A stretch of DNA of 64,000 bases, taken from NCBI GenBank assembly GCA_964552015.1, contig CAZKFR010000004.1:1-64000 (forward strand), in the 5' to 3' direction. The stretch is from Rhodocaloribacter sp964552015. GTDB lineage: Bacteria; Bacteroidota; Rhodothermia; Rhodothermales; ISCAR-4553. The position numbers and the translations under genes are program-made. A model generated the notes under the pieces. It ran no database searches, was not told where the DNA came from, and saw nothing but the letters and a program-made list of their open reading frames with translations. The stretch's first letter is position 1. Each line of letters starts with the position of its first letter. Shown one piece after another: positions 34,546 through 42,387 of this stretch.

Positions 34546-35391
34546 TCAGGCGACGAGCCGGTGCAGGATCCGGTCGCGGAGGCGGTCGGGAAGCAGGCGT
34601 TGCAGGAGCCAGCGCAGCCGGGCCGCCGGCCCGATGAGGTAGCGCGTCTTCGGGCGCTTTGCCGTCAGGGCATGCCGGACGGCGCCGGCCACGACGCCGG
34701 GGTCGACGCCCCGCCGGGCCGAGGCGGCCACCACCCGCCGCAGCCGCTCCATGCGCTCGCGGTAGAGCGCCGCCACCGACGGCTCGGCCCGGGCCAGGAT
34801 CGCATCCGCTTCGGCCTCCCCTTTGTGCCAGATGGGCGTGGCCACCGTCCCCGGCTCCACGATGGCGACCTCGATCCCCCACGGCCCGAGCTCCATCCGG
34901 AGGCTATCCGCCATCGCCTCGAGCGCGAACTTGGAGGCACAGTAGGCGCCCACGAACGGGATCACGCTGATCCCGCCGATCGACCCCATGAGGACGATGC
35001 GCCCGCGCGCGCGCCGTACCAGCGGGAGGAAGGCCTGCGTGACGGCCATCACACCGAAGACATTGACCTCGAACTGCCGTCGGAAGTCGTCGAGCGGCAT
35101 GGCTTCGAGGGGAGCCGCCAGCGCGATGCCGGCATTGTTGACCAGCCCCCACAGCCCGTCCGACCCCGAGGCCTCGCCCATGGTGGCGGCCGCCGCCGCA
35201 ATGGATGCCGGGTCGGTCACGTCGAGCCGGAGCGTTCGGAGGCGCGGCGAGGCTTCGGCTGCCAGCGAACGCGCATCCGCCGCCCGGCGCACGGTGGCGA
35301 ACACGTGGAACCCGCGGGCATCGAGGTCCAGGGCACAGGCCCGCCCGATCCCGCTCGAAGCCCCGGTAATGAGCACATATCGCTCGGCCAT
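34546..35391 (-). CDS. short-chain dehydrogenase/reductase
   Basis: A cytoplasmic NAD(P)-dependent oxidoreductase of 281 residues, classical SDR fold. The cofactor motif is 'ITGASSGIG' (8-16), with NNAG at 85-88 and catalytic Ser137, Tyr150 and Lys154 (YCASK). The residue after the first strand (ATVRR) favours NADP over NAD. The C-terminal extension 'KTRYLIGPAARLRWLLQRLL' resembles 17-beta-hydroxysteroid-dehydrogenase-like or retinol-dehydrogenase-like members, but the substrate is unknown. It starts 15 bp after the oxidase gene and precedes the symporter. Confidence 0.9.
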   Translation of the reverse strand: MAERYVLITGASSGIGRACALDLDARGFHVFATVRRAADARSLAAEASPRLRTLRLDVTDPASIAAAAATMGEASGSDGLWGLVNNAGIALAAPLEAMPLDDFRRQFEVNVFGVMAVTQAFLPLVRRARGRIVLMGSIGGISVIPFVGAYCASKFALEAMADSLRMELGPWGIEVAIVEPGTVATPIWHKGEAEADAILARAEPSVAALYRERMERLRRVVAASARRGVDPGVVAGAVRHALTAKRPKTRYLIGPAARLRWLLQRLLPDRLRDRILHRLVA

Positions 35392-35406
35392 GCGACGCTC
35401 TGCCGT

Positions 35407-36594
35407 TTATCTGTAGGGTCGTTCGACGAGCGCCTCGCGGCCCGGCTCAGCGGCAGACGTGTACCCGCAGAGAGCCAGCGTCAGGTCCAGGTCGGCCAGC
35501 AGGTTGAGCACCACGTCCCGCACGCCCACCTCACCGCCGAGGGCGAGGCCGTAGACGTAGGGGCGTCCGAGAAGGACCGCCCTGGCGCCGAGGGCGAGGG
35601 CTTTGAGGACATCGGCACCGCGCCGTATGCCACTGTCGAAGAGGACGGGCACGCGGTCCTGCACGACGTCGACCACGTCCGGGAGGGCGTCGAGGGCCGC
35701 GAGGGCCCCATCCACCTGGCGCCCGCCGTGGTTCGAGACGACGAGGCCGTCGACGCCGTGGTCGAGGGCACGGCGGGCATCGTCCGGATGCAACACCCCC
35801 TTGACCAGGATCGGCAGACGGGTGTGCTCCCGGAGGAACGCCAGATCCTTCCAGGTGAGGGAGGGATCGGAGAAGACGGCGGCGAAGCGACGGATGGCGC
35901 CGGCAGGATCCTGCTCGGGCGGCTTCTCCAGCGAAGCGCGGAAGGCCGGGTCGGTGAAGAAGTTAGCCAGGCCGTCGCCACGCAGGAAGGGCAGGTAGGC
36001 ATAGCCGATGTCGCGCTCGCGCCAGGCCAGCAGCTTCGTGTCCAGCGTGACGACGAGGGCCTCGAAGCCGGCGGCTTCGGCGCGCCGGAGCAGGCTGGCG
36101 GTCACGTCCGGGTCACGCCCCCAGTACAGCTGGAACCACCGGGGTGCCGGCCCCATCGCGGCGGCCACGGCCTCCATCGGCTTCGAGGAAACGGTGCTCA
36201 GGATCAGGGGCACGCCCAGGCTGCGGGCCGCCCGGGCCACGGCCTCCTCGCCCTCTTCGTGCACGATGCCCAGCACCCCGATGGGCGCCAGCAGCACCGG
36301 TGCGGGGATCGTCCGCCCCAGCAATTCCACGTGCAGGTCGCGCCGTGCGACGTCCCGCATCATCCGGGGCACGAGCCGCCACCGCGCAAACGCCGCGCGA
36401 TTCGCCGCCATGGTATCCTCGCCCCCGGCCCCGCCGGCCACGTAGGCAAACGCCTCGGGGGCCAGGCATCCGGCCGCGGCCTGTTCGAGCGCCTCGAACG
36501 ACACCGGCAGGGACGGCCGCTCCCCCTGAAGCCCGCCCAGGTAAATCTGCAACTGCCGATCCATTCCCGTCGGCAGGGATGTTGATGCTGCCAT
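35407..36594 (-). CDS. FMN-dependent alpha-hydroxy-acid oxidase/dehydrogenase
   Basis: A 395-residue TIM-barrel flavoprotein oxidising L-2-hydroxy acids such as lactate or glycolate. The catalytic histidine is His289 in 'VSNHGGRQVDGA', the FMN-contacting lysine Lys265 in 'LPILVKG', and 'LAPIGVLGI' and 'FDSGIRRGADVLKALALGA' complete the site. The loop 'KLLAWRERDI' followed by a long insertion (about 193-240) resembles the lactate 2-monooxygenase type, which releases acetate and CO2 instead of pyruvate; a plain oxidase or dehydrogenase is also possible. First gene of a run with SDR, symporter and PgpH. Confidence 0.88.
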   Translation of the reverse strand: MAASTSLPTGMDRQLQIYLGGLQGERPSLPVSFEALEQAAAGCLAPEAFAYVAGGAGGEDTMAANRAAFARWRLVPRMMRDVARRDLHVELLGRTIPAPVLLAPIGVLGIVHEEGEEAVARAARSLGVPLILSTVSSKPMEAVAAAMGPAPRWFQLYWGRDPDVTASLLRRAEAAGFEALVVTLDTKLLAWRERDIGYAYLPFLRGDGLANFFTDPAFRASLEKPPEQDPAGAIRRFAAVFSDPSLTWKDLAFLREHTRLPILVKGVLHPDDARRALDHGVDGLVVSNHGGRQVDGALAALDALPDVVDVVQDRVPVLFDSGIRRGADVLKALALGARAVLLGRPYVYGLALGGEVGVRDVVLNLLADLDLTLALCGYTSAAEPGREALVERPYR

Positions 36595-36756
36595 GCGGCG
36601 TCACGGTTTCGTTCCTGCGAGCGGGACCTAGACTACGAAACCCACGCCAAAAAGTACACGCCCCCGCGCCCCCTGAATCCATGGCCTCCGGGCCGGCGTG
36701 CGGATTGTTTGCACGCGCTGGCGTATTATGTGCCGCTTTCCGAACGCTATGTCGCC

Positions 36757-37551
36757 ATGGGAGAACGCCTTCGTGCAGAGTGGAGCCGCCTGGTTACGGC
36801 TGCCCGGTCCGTCGATCGTCAGACGGCATTCGTGCTCACGTCCACGGCGCTGTTCGTGATCGTGCAGATGAAGTTTGGCAGCCGGCAGGTCTTCCGTCAG
36901 GAACTGTCCCATCTGGTTCCCGAAGCCTGGCGGGGTGTGCTGGCCTGGGGCTGGTGGTTCGGTATGCAGGGGGTGCTCGGCTTCATCCTGCCGGTGCTGT
37001 GCCTCCGGGTCCTCTTTCACCGCCGGCCCGCCGAGATCGGCCTCGGGGCCGGCGACGTACGCCTGGCCGTCACGCTGGCCCTCCTGTACGTCCCCCTCGT
37101 GGTCCTCGGGACCTGGATCCTCTCGGACAGCACGGCCTTTCAGGCCAAGTACCCGCACTACCACCCCGCCGCATTCGACTGGACGCTGTTTCTCGTCTAC
37201 GAAGCCCTGTTCCTCTTTTACTGGATGGGCTGGGAGTACCTCTGGCGTGGCTTTGTGCTCTTCGGCACGGCGCACACGCTGGGCTATTATGCCATCTTCG
37301 TGCAGGCCGTCCCGTTCGCCATCCTGCACTACAGCAAGCCGCTCCCCGAGGCTCTGCTCTCCATCGTCGGGGGCGTGGCGCTCGGCGCGCTGGTATGGCG
37401 GTGCCGCTCGTTCTGGATCGCCGTCCCCATCCACGCCTTTCAGATGCTCATGCTGGACCTCTGGTGCACCCTCCGGCTGCGGACCGGGGTGACCGGCATC
37501 GGCCCGAAGGCCCTGCTTGGCCTACTCGGCCTCGGCCATCCCGGCCCGTGA
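36757..37551 (+). CDS. CPBP-family intramembrane metalloprotease
   Basis: A 264-residue membrane protein with about six to seven hydrophobic segments and the motifs of the CAAX protease/bacteriocin-processing (Abi/CPBP) family: E-x3-R in 'GWEYLWRGFVLFG', a histidine in 'PFAILHYSKP' and another in 'AVPIHAFQ'. The start at ATG 36757 was preferred to a TTG 48 bp upstream. Its 3' end overlaps the convergent pabB by 30 bp. The first E of the usual EE is replaced by W (WEYLWR), as in part of the family. Target proteins are unknown. Confidence 0.85.
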   Translation: MGERLRAEWSRLVTAARSVDRQTAFVLTSTALFVIVQMKFGSRQVFRQELSHLVPEAWRGVLAWGWWFGMQGVLGFILPVLCLRVLFHRRPAEIGLGAGDVRLAVTLALLYVPLVVLGTWILSDSTAFQAKYPHYHPAAFDWTLFLVYEALFLFYWMGWEYLWRGFVLFGTAHTLGYYAIFVQAVPFAILHYSKPLPEALLSIVGGVALGALVWRCRSFWIAVPIHAFQMLMLDLWCTLRLRTGVTGIGPKALLGLLGLGHPGP

Positions 37552-38808
37552 CACCGGCCCGGGGGCCTCGTCACCGTCCGGGTCTCCGGCATCGAGGAAA
37601 CGGGTCTTGAGCAGGCACTCCGCATATTCGTCCTCCGCCCGGGAGTCCCACACGAGGCCGCTGCCCGTGCCCATCGCGCCCTGCTGTCCCTGCAGCGTGA
37701 GGGTCCGTATGGCCACGTTGAACACGGCTTCGTTGCCCGGCGCTGCGTAACCGATGGTGCCGCAGTAGACGCCCCGCGGCCCGGGCTCCAGCTGGCGAAT
37801 CCGCTGGAGGGCCCGGTGCTTGGGGGCCCCCGTCACCGACCCGCAGGGGAACAGGGCCTGAAAGAGGTCGGCATAGCCCGTGCCCGGCCGCAGCGTCCCT
37901 TCGACGGTCGAGGTCATCTGGATGAGCGTCGGGTAGGTCTCCGTCGTGAAGAGCGCCGGCACACGCACGCTGCCCGGCACGCAGCACCGCGAAAGATCGT
38001 TGCGAAGCAGGTCCACGATCATCAGGTTCTCTGCCCGGCTCTTCGCATCACGCCGGAGCTGCTCGGCCAGCGCGGCATCCTCGGCCGCATCCCGGCCCCG
38101 GCGAATGGTCCCTTTCATCGGGCGGGTGCGTACCTGCTCGCCGTACCGTTCGAAGAACAGCTCGGGCGAACGGGAAAGCACGCAGGTACCGGGCAGGCGG
38201 AGGAAGGCCCCGTACCGGACGGGCTGCCGCCGTCGAAGGGTGGCATAGAGCGCACGGGCCGACCCCTCGAACCGGAAACGGTACATGCCGGTCAGGTTGA
38301 CCTGGTACACGTCCCCTTCGCGGATGAGGGCACGGACCGCCTCGACCTTCGCCCGGTACGCCGCGGGCTCGTACGCGAAGCGCCCCCCGGATAGCCGGAA
38401 CCCCTCCCCCGCTTCAGCGAGGCGGTCCACGGCTTCCGGGCCGAGCCGGTGCGGCGCCCGGTACACACCGAACCACACCAGCGGCAGGCCGGGCCAGCGC
38501 TCCCGCGGTGGAAGGCCGGCGAGTACCATGCCGGCCTCGAAACTCAGGTAGCCGGCCACGTGAAACCCGGCCGCCACGGCCGCATCGAGGGCGGCGAGCG
38601 CCGGCACCACCTGCTCGGGGCGATGCGCCTCGATCATCCGCTCCGGGGCCGTGTACAGGCGTGCGTGCCCGGGGCCTGCTCCGGCATCATCGAGCAACAG
38701 CGTGCCGGGGCGTTCCAGCCACCCCCTGAGCGACGTTTCCACGTTCGAGCGAATATCCACGGGCCTGGTCCTGGTCGGTTCAACGCACCATAGACGCATC
38801 GAACGCAT
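37522..38808 (-). CDS. pabB: aminodeoxychorismate synthase component I
   Basis: A cytoplasmic chorismate-binding enzyme of 428 residues that, with a glutaminase partner, makes 4-amino-4-deoxychorismate for folate. The lysine that distinguishes PabB from anthranilate synthase is present: Lys232 in 'RTRPMKGTIRRG', the equivalent of PIKGT. 'REGDVYQVNLTG', 'RAENLMIVDLLRNDLSR', 'SVTGAPKHRALQRI' and 'GVYCGTIGY' are family motifs. The ATG at 38808 was chosen; another lies three codons in. No pabA or pabC is adjacent. Convergent with, and overlapping, the CPBP gene. Confidence 0.93.
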   Translation of the reverse strand: MRSMRLWCVEPTRTRPVDIRSNVETSLRGWLERPGTLLLDDAGAGPGHARLYTAPERMIEAHRPEQVVPALAALDAAVAAGFHVAGYLSFEAGMVLAGLPPRERWPGLPLVWFGVYRAPHRLGPEAVDRLAEAGEGFRLSGGRFAYEPAAYRAKVEAVRALIREGDVYQVNLTGMYRFRFEGSARALYATLRRRQPVRYGAFLRLPGTCVLSRSPELFFERYGEQVRTRPMKGTIRRGRDAAEDAALAEQLRRDAKSRAENLMIVDLLRNDLSRCCVPGSVRVPALFTTETYPTLIQMTSTVEGTLRPGTGYADLFQALFPCGSVTGAPKHRALQRIRQLEPGPRGVYCGTIGYAAPGNEAVFNVAIRTLTLQGQQGAMGTGSGLVWDSRAEDEYAECLLKTRFLDAGDPDGDEAPGPVSRAGMAEAE

Positions 38809-38982
38809 GGTCGTCCCCTTTGTCACCAGGACCTCCCGGAAATCGAACGATTTCTGCGTCGGCTCGATCAATTTTTACCGGTCTTTCTTAACTTCGCCGC
38901 ATCGCACCGGTTGAAGGGGGTTCGGCGGCTCATCCCCGCCCCGGCTCCCACAACCCACCGCCCATTCAACGCTACATCGACC

Positions 38983-39948
38983 ATGGCCAAGAAAAAGGCA
39001 GACCGTCCCCGCCGTATCGGCGTCCTCCGGGGCATGGAAACAACGTTCCCCGACGCCCTGATTCCGTACATCAACAACGAATACGGCGACCGGGGCGTCG
39101 TGGCCGAGTTCGTCCTGCTCGACGCCATCCGGATGGATGACGACCCCGGCTACGACGTCATCCTGGACCGCATCTCGCACGAGGTGCCGTTCTACCGGTC
39201 GTACCTGAAGTGGGCGGCTCTGAAGGGGACCTACATCGTCAACAACCCCTTCTGGTGGAGCGCGGACGACAAGTTCATCGACAACGTGATCGCGGCGCAG
39301 GCCGGGGTGGCCGTACCGAAGAGCGCCATCCTGCCCCACAAGGAACATCCCCCCCGCACCGAGGCCACCTCGTTCCGCAACCTGAAGTACCCGATCGACT
39401 GGGATGCCCTTTTCGACTACATCGGCTTTCCGGCTTTCCTCAAGCCGCACGACGGAGGCGGCTGGCGCGGGGTAACGAAAGTGCACAACCCGGAAGAATT
39501 CTTTGCCGCCTACAACGACTCGGGCGATGCCTGCATGATGCTGCAGGAAGCCATCGAGTTCGAGAGCTACTTCCGCTGCTACGGGGTCGGGCAGAGCGAG
39601 GTCCACATCATGCCCTACAACCCCCTCGCCGAACCCCACCTCCGCTACTACGAAGTGCCCGAGGGCCCGTTCGATGAGCAACTGCTCGAAAAGATCGAGC
39701 GGGACGTGCTGGCCATCTGCCGGGCCCTGGGGTACGACCTCAACACGGTCGAATTCGCCGTGCGCGATGGCATCCCGTACGCTATCGACTTCATGAACCC
39801 GGCCCCGGACGCCGACTACCACTCGGTCGGCCACGCCAACTTCGAGTGGATCGTGACGAACATGGCCGACTTCCTCGTACGGAAAGCCCTCGAACCTCGC
39901 CGCAGGCGGCAGTTCACCGCGAACGGTTTCCTCGAACCCTCTGTCTGA
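38983..39948 (+). CDS. ATP-grasp ligase, cassette gene 1
   Basis: A 321-residue cytoplasmic protein with an ATP-grasp core of the RimK/D-Ala-ligase type. Nucleotide-binding segments are 'PAFLKPHDGGGWRGV' (150-164) and 'MLQEAIEFESYFRCY' (186-200), and the metal-binding end is 'TVEFAVRDGIPYAIDFMNPA' (255-274). The N-terminal part (MAKKKADRPRRIGVLRGMET) forms the usual pre-ATP-grasp domain. Such enzymes join a carboxylate to an amine through an acyl phosphate. It is 15 bp upstream of a circularly permuted ATP-grasp gene and close to an amidotransferase gene, so the three probably make one product. The substrate is unknown. Confidence 0.82.
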   Translation: MAKKKADRPRRIGVLRGMETTFPDALIPYINNEYGDRGVVAEFVLLDAIRMDDDPGYDVILDRISHEVPFYRSYLKWAALKGTYIVNNPFWWSADDKFIDNVIAAQAGVAVPKSAILPHKEHPPRTEATSFRNLKYPIDWDALFDYIGFPAFLKPHDGGGWRGVTKVHNPEEFFAAYNDSGDACMMLQEAIEFESYFRCYGVGQSEVHIMPYNPLAEPHLRYYEVPEGPFDEQLLEKIERDVLAICRALGYDLNTVEFAVRDGIPYAIDFMNPAPDADYHSVGHANFEWIVTNMADFLVRKALEPRRRRQFTANGFLEPSV

Positions 39949-39963
39949 CCCCTCCCCGTAGCC

Positions 39964-41322
39964 ATGCGTAGCCCGTTGCAACCGGCCATTGCCTATTATC
40001 ACCACCTGCTCGAGCAGAACCTCACGATGGCCGAGGAACAACTGCAGATGCTCTATGCCCTGCAGAACGAGCGCAAGGTGCTCTTTGGCGACCGGCCGCT
40101 GGCGCACGGCCTGCGCCCGACGTTTCTGACCGAGTCCATGTACACCGAGGTACAGGATACGGTCTATCTCATCCGGCAGGCCGTGCTCCGCATTGCGGCC
40201 GCGTTCTTCAACGACTACGACGTGCTGCGGAACGAGCTGGGCATGCAGGAATGGGAGATCGAACTGGCCTCCATCCCGACCAACGTGATCCGCCTCTCGG
40301 CCACGGCCCGGATGGATGCCTTCATGACGACCGACTCGTTCAAGTTCGTCGAGATCAACGCCGAGGTGCCCGCCGGTATCGCGTACATCCAGGAACTGGC
40401 GCGTATCTTCCGGGCTCTGCCGGTCTTTCAGGCCTTTACCCAGAAGTACCCGGTCCGGTTCGTCTCGCCGCTGGAGCACACCTTCCACGCCCTCGTGGAG
40501 ATCTACCACGAGCAGTTCGACGGCCGCGAGGAAAAGCCCTCGTTCGCCATCGTCGATCACCTGGACGTGCCCACGATCCACGAGTTCAGGTTGATCCAAG
40601 ATTACCTCGAACGCAACGGCTACCCCTGCGAGATCGCCGACCCCCGGAGCCTCGATTGCCGGGACGGCTGGATCTACGCCAACGGGCGCCGCATCGACAT
40701 CCTCTATCGCCGCCTTCTCATGAACGAGTTTTATGCGATGAAGGATGAGTGCGAGGCCTACCTGAAGGGCTACCTGGCGCAGAAGACGTGTTACCTGAAC
40801 TCGTTCCGCACGAAGATGGTGCACAAGAAAGCCATCTTCTCGGTGCTGACGGACGAGCGGTTCACCGCCGTGCTGACGGAAGACCAGCGGGATGCCATTG
40901 CGCGCCACATCCCGTGGACACGCCTGCTACGGCCGCGCCACACCACGTTCCGGGGCCTGAAGATCGACCTGCTCGAGTTCGTGCGCAACAACCGCCGCTA
41001 CTTCATCCTGAAGCCGAACGACGCCTACGGTGGCTCCGGAGTAACCCTCGGCTTCGACGTGAGCCAGTCCACCTGGGATGCCGCCCTCGAAGAGGCCCTG
41101 CAGCACGGTTATGTCGTGCAGGAATGCGTCGATATCTACCGGGAGGCGTTCCTGACCAAGACGCCCCAGGGATGGGAACGGGTCCCCATGGTCATTGACC
41201 TCGACCCCTACATCAACGGACCGGCCGTGGGCGGTTGCCTGACCCGCACCTCGTCCACGAACCTGGCCAACGTGACCGCCGGCGGAGGCACGCTGCCGAT
41301 GTTCATCCTCCGCTATGCCTGA
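39964..41322 (+). CDS. circularly permuted ATP-grasp protein, cassette gene 2
   Basis: A 452-residue protein resembling the circularly permuted ATP-grasp type 2 / glutathionylspermidine-synthase-like group. The carboxylate-binding element comes early, 'FVEINAEVPAGIAY' (128-141); 'RIDILYRRLLMNEFY' (243-257) follows; and the ATP-grasp glycine-rich segment comes late, 'FILKPNDAYGGSGVTLG' (347-363), with 'YVVQECVDIY' (383-392) and a closing 'STNLANVTAGGGTLP' (431-445). This order is the permuted one. It probably forms an amide bond between an amine and a carboxylate. The N-terminal 120 residues are helical and of unknown role. It follows gene 1 by 15 bp. Confidence 0.78.
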   Translation: MRSPLQPAIAYYHHLLEQNLTMAEEQLQMLYALQNERKVLFGDRPLAHGLRPTFLTESMYTEVQDTVYLIRQAVLRIAAAFFNDYDVLRNELGMQEWEIELASIPTNVIRLSATARMDAFMTTDSFKFVEINAEVPAGIAYIQELARIFRALPVFQAFTQKYPVRFVSPLEHTFHALVEIYHEQFDGREEKPSFAIVDHLDVPTIHEFRLIQDYLERNGYPCEIADPRSLDCRDGWIYANGRRIDILYRRLLMNEFYAMKDECEAYLKGYLAQKTCYLNSFRTKMVHKKAIFSVLTDERFTAVLTEDQRDAIARHIPWTRLLRPRHTTFRGLKIDLLEFVRNNRRYFILKPNDAYGGSGVTLGFDVSQSTWDAALEEALQHGYVVQECVDIYREAFLTKTPQGWERVPMVIDLDPYINGPAVGGCLTRTSSTNLANVTAGGGTLPMFILRYA

Positions 41323-41415
41323 ACGCGTTGCGCGCTGGCGCGTAAGCCGGGCAGCAGGAGCTGAACCAGGTCCCGCCCGCCCACCGTACAACCCGAACCG
41401 AACCCTGTCAGTCTC

Positions 41416-42273
41416 ATGTCGACTCCGGAGAACCCCGTTCGTGTCGCCGTGCTCGACCTGTACAACAACGAGCCGAACGAAGGCATGCGGGCCATCCGGC
41501 AGCTCCTGACGGCCGCCGACCGGCGTTACCATGACGTCCCCGTCACCTTCGACGTCTACGAGGCACGCTACCGGGGCGAGGTGCCGGGCCTCGATTACGA
41601 CGTCTACATCTCCTCCGGGGGACCCGGCAGCCCGTTCGACGGCGAAGGCCAGCCCTGGGAGGCGGCCTACTTCACCTGGCTGGAACGAGTCTGGGCGTAC
41701 AACCACCGCACGGACTACCCGAAAAAGTACGTTTTCTTCATCTGCCACTCGTTCCAGATGATGTGCCGGTTCTTCGAACTGGCCGAGGTGACCCGCCGCC
41801 GCTCGCCGTCGTTCGGCATCCTGCCGGTCCACATGACCGACGAGGGCCGCCGCGACTGGCTCTTCGAGGGCCTGCCGGACCCGTTCTATGCCGCCGACTT
41901 CCGCTCCTGGCAGGTGATCCAGCCCCATCGGAAACGCTTCGAGAAGCTGGGCGCCCGCATCCTTGCCCTCGAGAAAATCCGCCCGCACGTCGACCTGGAA
42001 CGCGCCATCATGGCCATTCGCCTCTCGGAAGAGATGGTGGGTACCCAGTTCCACCCAGAAGCCGATCCGCCGGGCATGATCAAGCACTTCCTGAAGCCGG
42101 AACGGAAGGCTTACGTGATCGAACACCACGGTGAAGAGAAATACAAGCGCATCCTCCGGCATTTGCAGGAACCGAACGCCCTCACACGCACCCACGACGC
42201 GATCCTCCCCAACTTCCTCCGCCGGGCCATCACGCACCTGCGCCCCGAACAGGCCCTGCGCCGCGTGGCCTGA
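41416..42273 (+). CDS. class I glutamine amidotransferase-like protein, cassette gene 3
   Basis: A 285-residue protein with a class I glutaminase triad: Cys110 in 'FFICHSFQMMCRFF', and His213/Glu215 in 'TQFHPEADPPGM'. The oxyanion strand is 'YISSGGPGSPF' (64-74). It differs from GuaA, TrpG and PabA in having a polar insertion and a C-terminal extension of about 65 residues. Glutaminases of this type feed ammonia to a partner synthetase, so it may supply ammonia to the two ATP-grasp proteins upstream (93 bp away). It could instead hydrolyse a gamma-glutamyl product. The substrate is unknown. Confidence 0.82.
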   Translation: MSTPENPVRVAVLDLYNNEPNEGMRAIRQLLTAADRRYHDVPVTFDVYEARYRGEVPGLDYDVYISSGGPGSPFDGEGQPWEAAYFTWLERVWAYNHRTDYPKKYVFFICHSFQMMCRFFELAEVTRRRSPSFGILPVHMTDEGRRDWLFEGLPDPFYAADFRSWQVIQPHRKRFEKLGARILALEKIRPHVDLERAIMAIRLSEEMVGTQFHPEADPPGMIKHFLKPERKAYVIEHHGEEKYKRILRHLQEPNALTRTHDAILPNFLRRAITHLRPEQALRRVA

Positions 42274-42387
42274 CGCCGGGCCGTAGCATAGCCTGACCGG
42301 ACCGCGGAACGCACCTCGATGCGACCGCCGGCGTATCTTCCGGTCGATGGCTCGTTGCTTCCGTCTACCGTTGCCCCCATTTGTCCC

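Noticed and set aside
32809..36585. A 1258-residue plus-strand open frame opposite the PgpH/symporter/SDR/oxidase genes
   Set aside because: The opposite strand encodes four recognisable proteins; this frame has no motifs and is a high-GC antisense artefact.
41416..42273. Amidotransferase as PabA/TrpG or GMP synthase glutaminase
   Set aside because: It lacks their typical flanking motifs, carries a long C-terminal extension, and is grouped with ATP-grasp genes rather than pabB.
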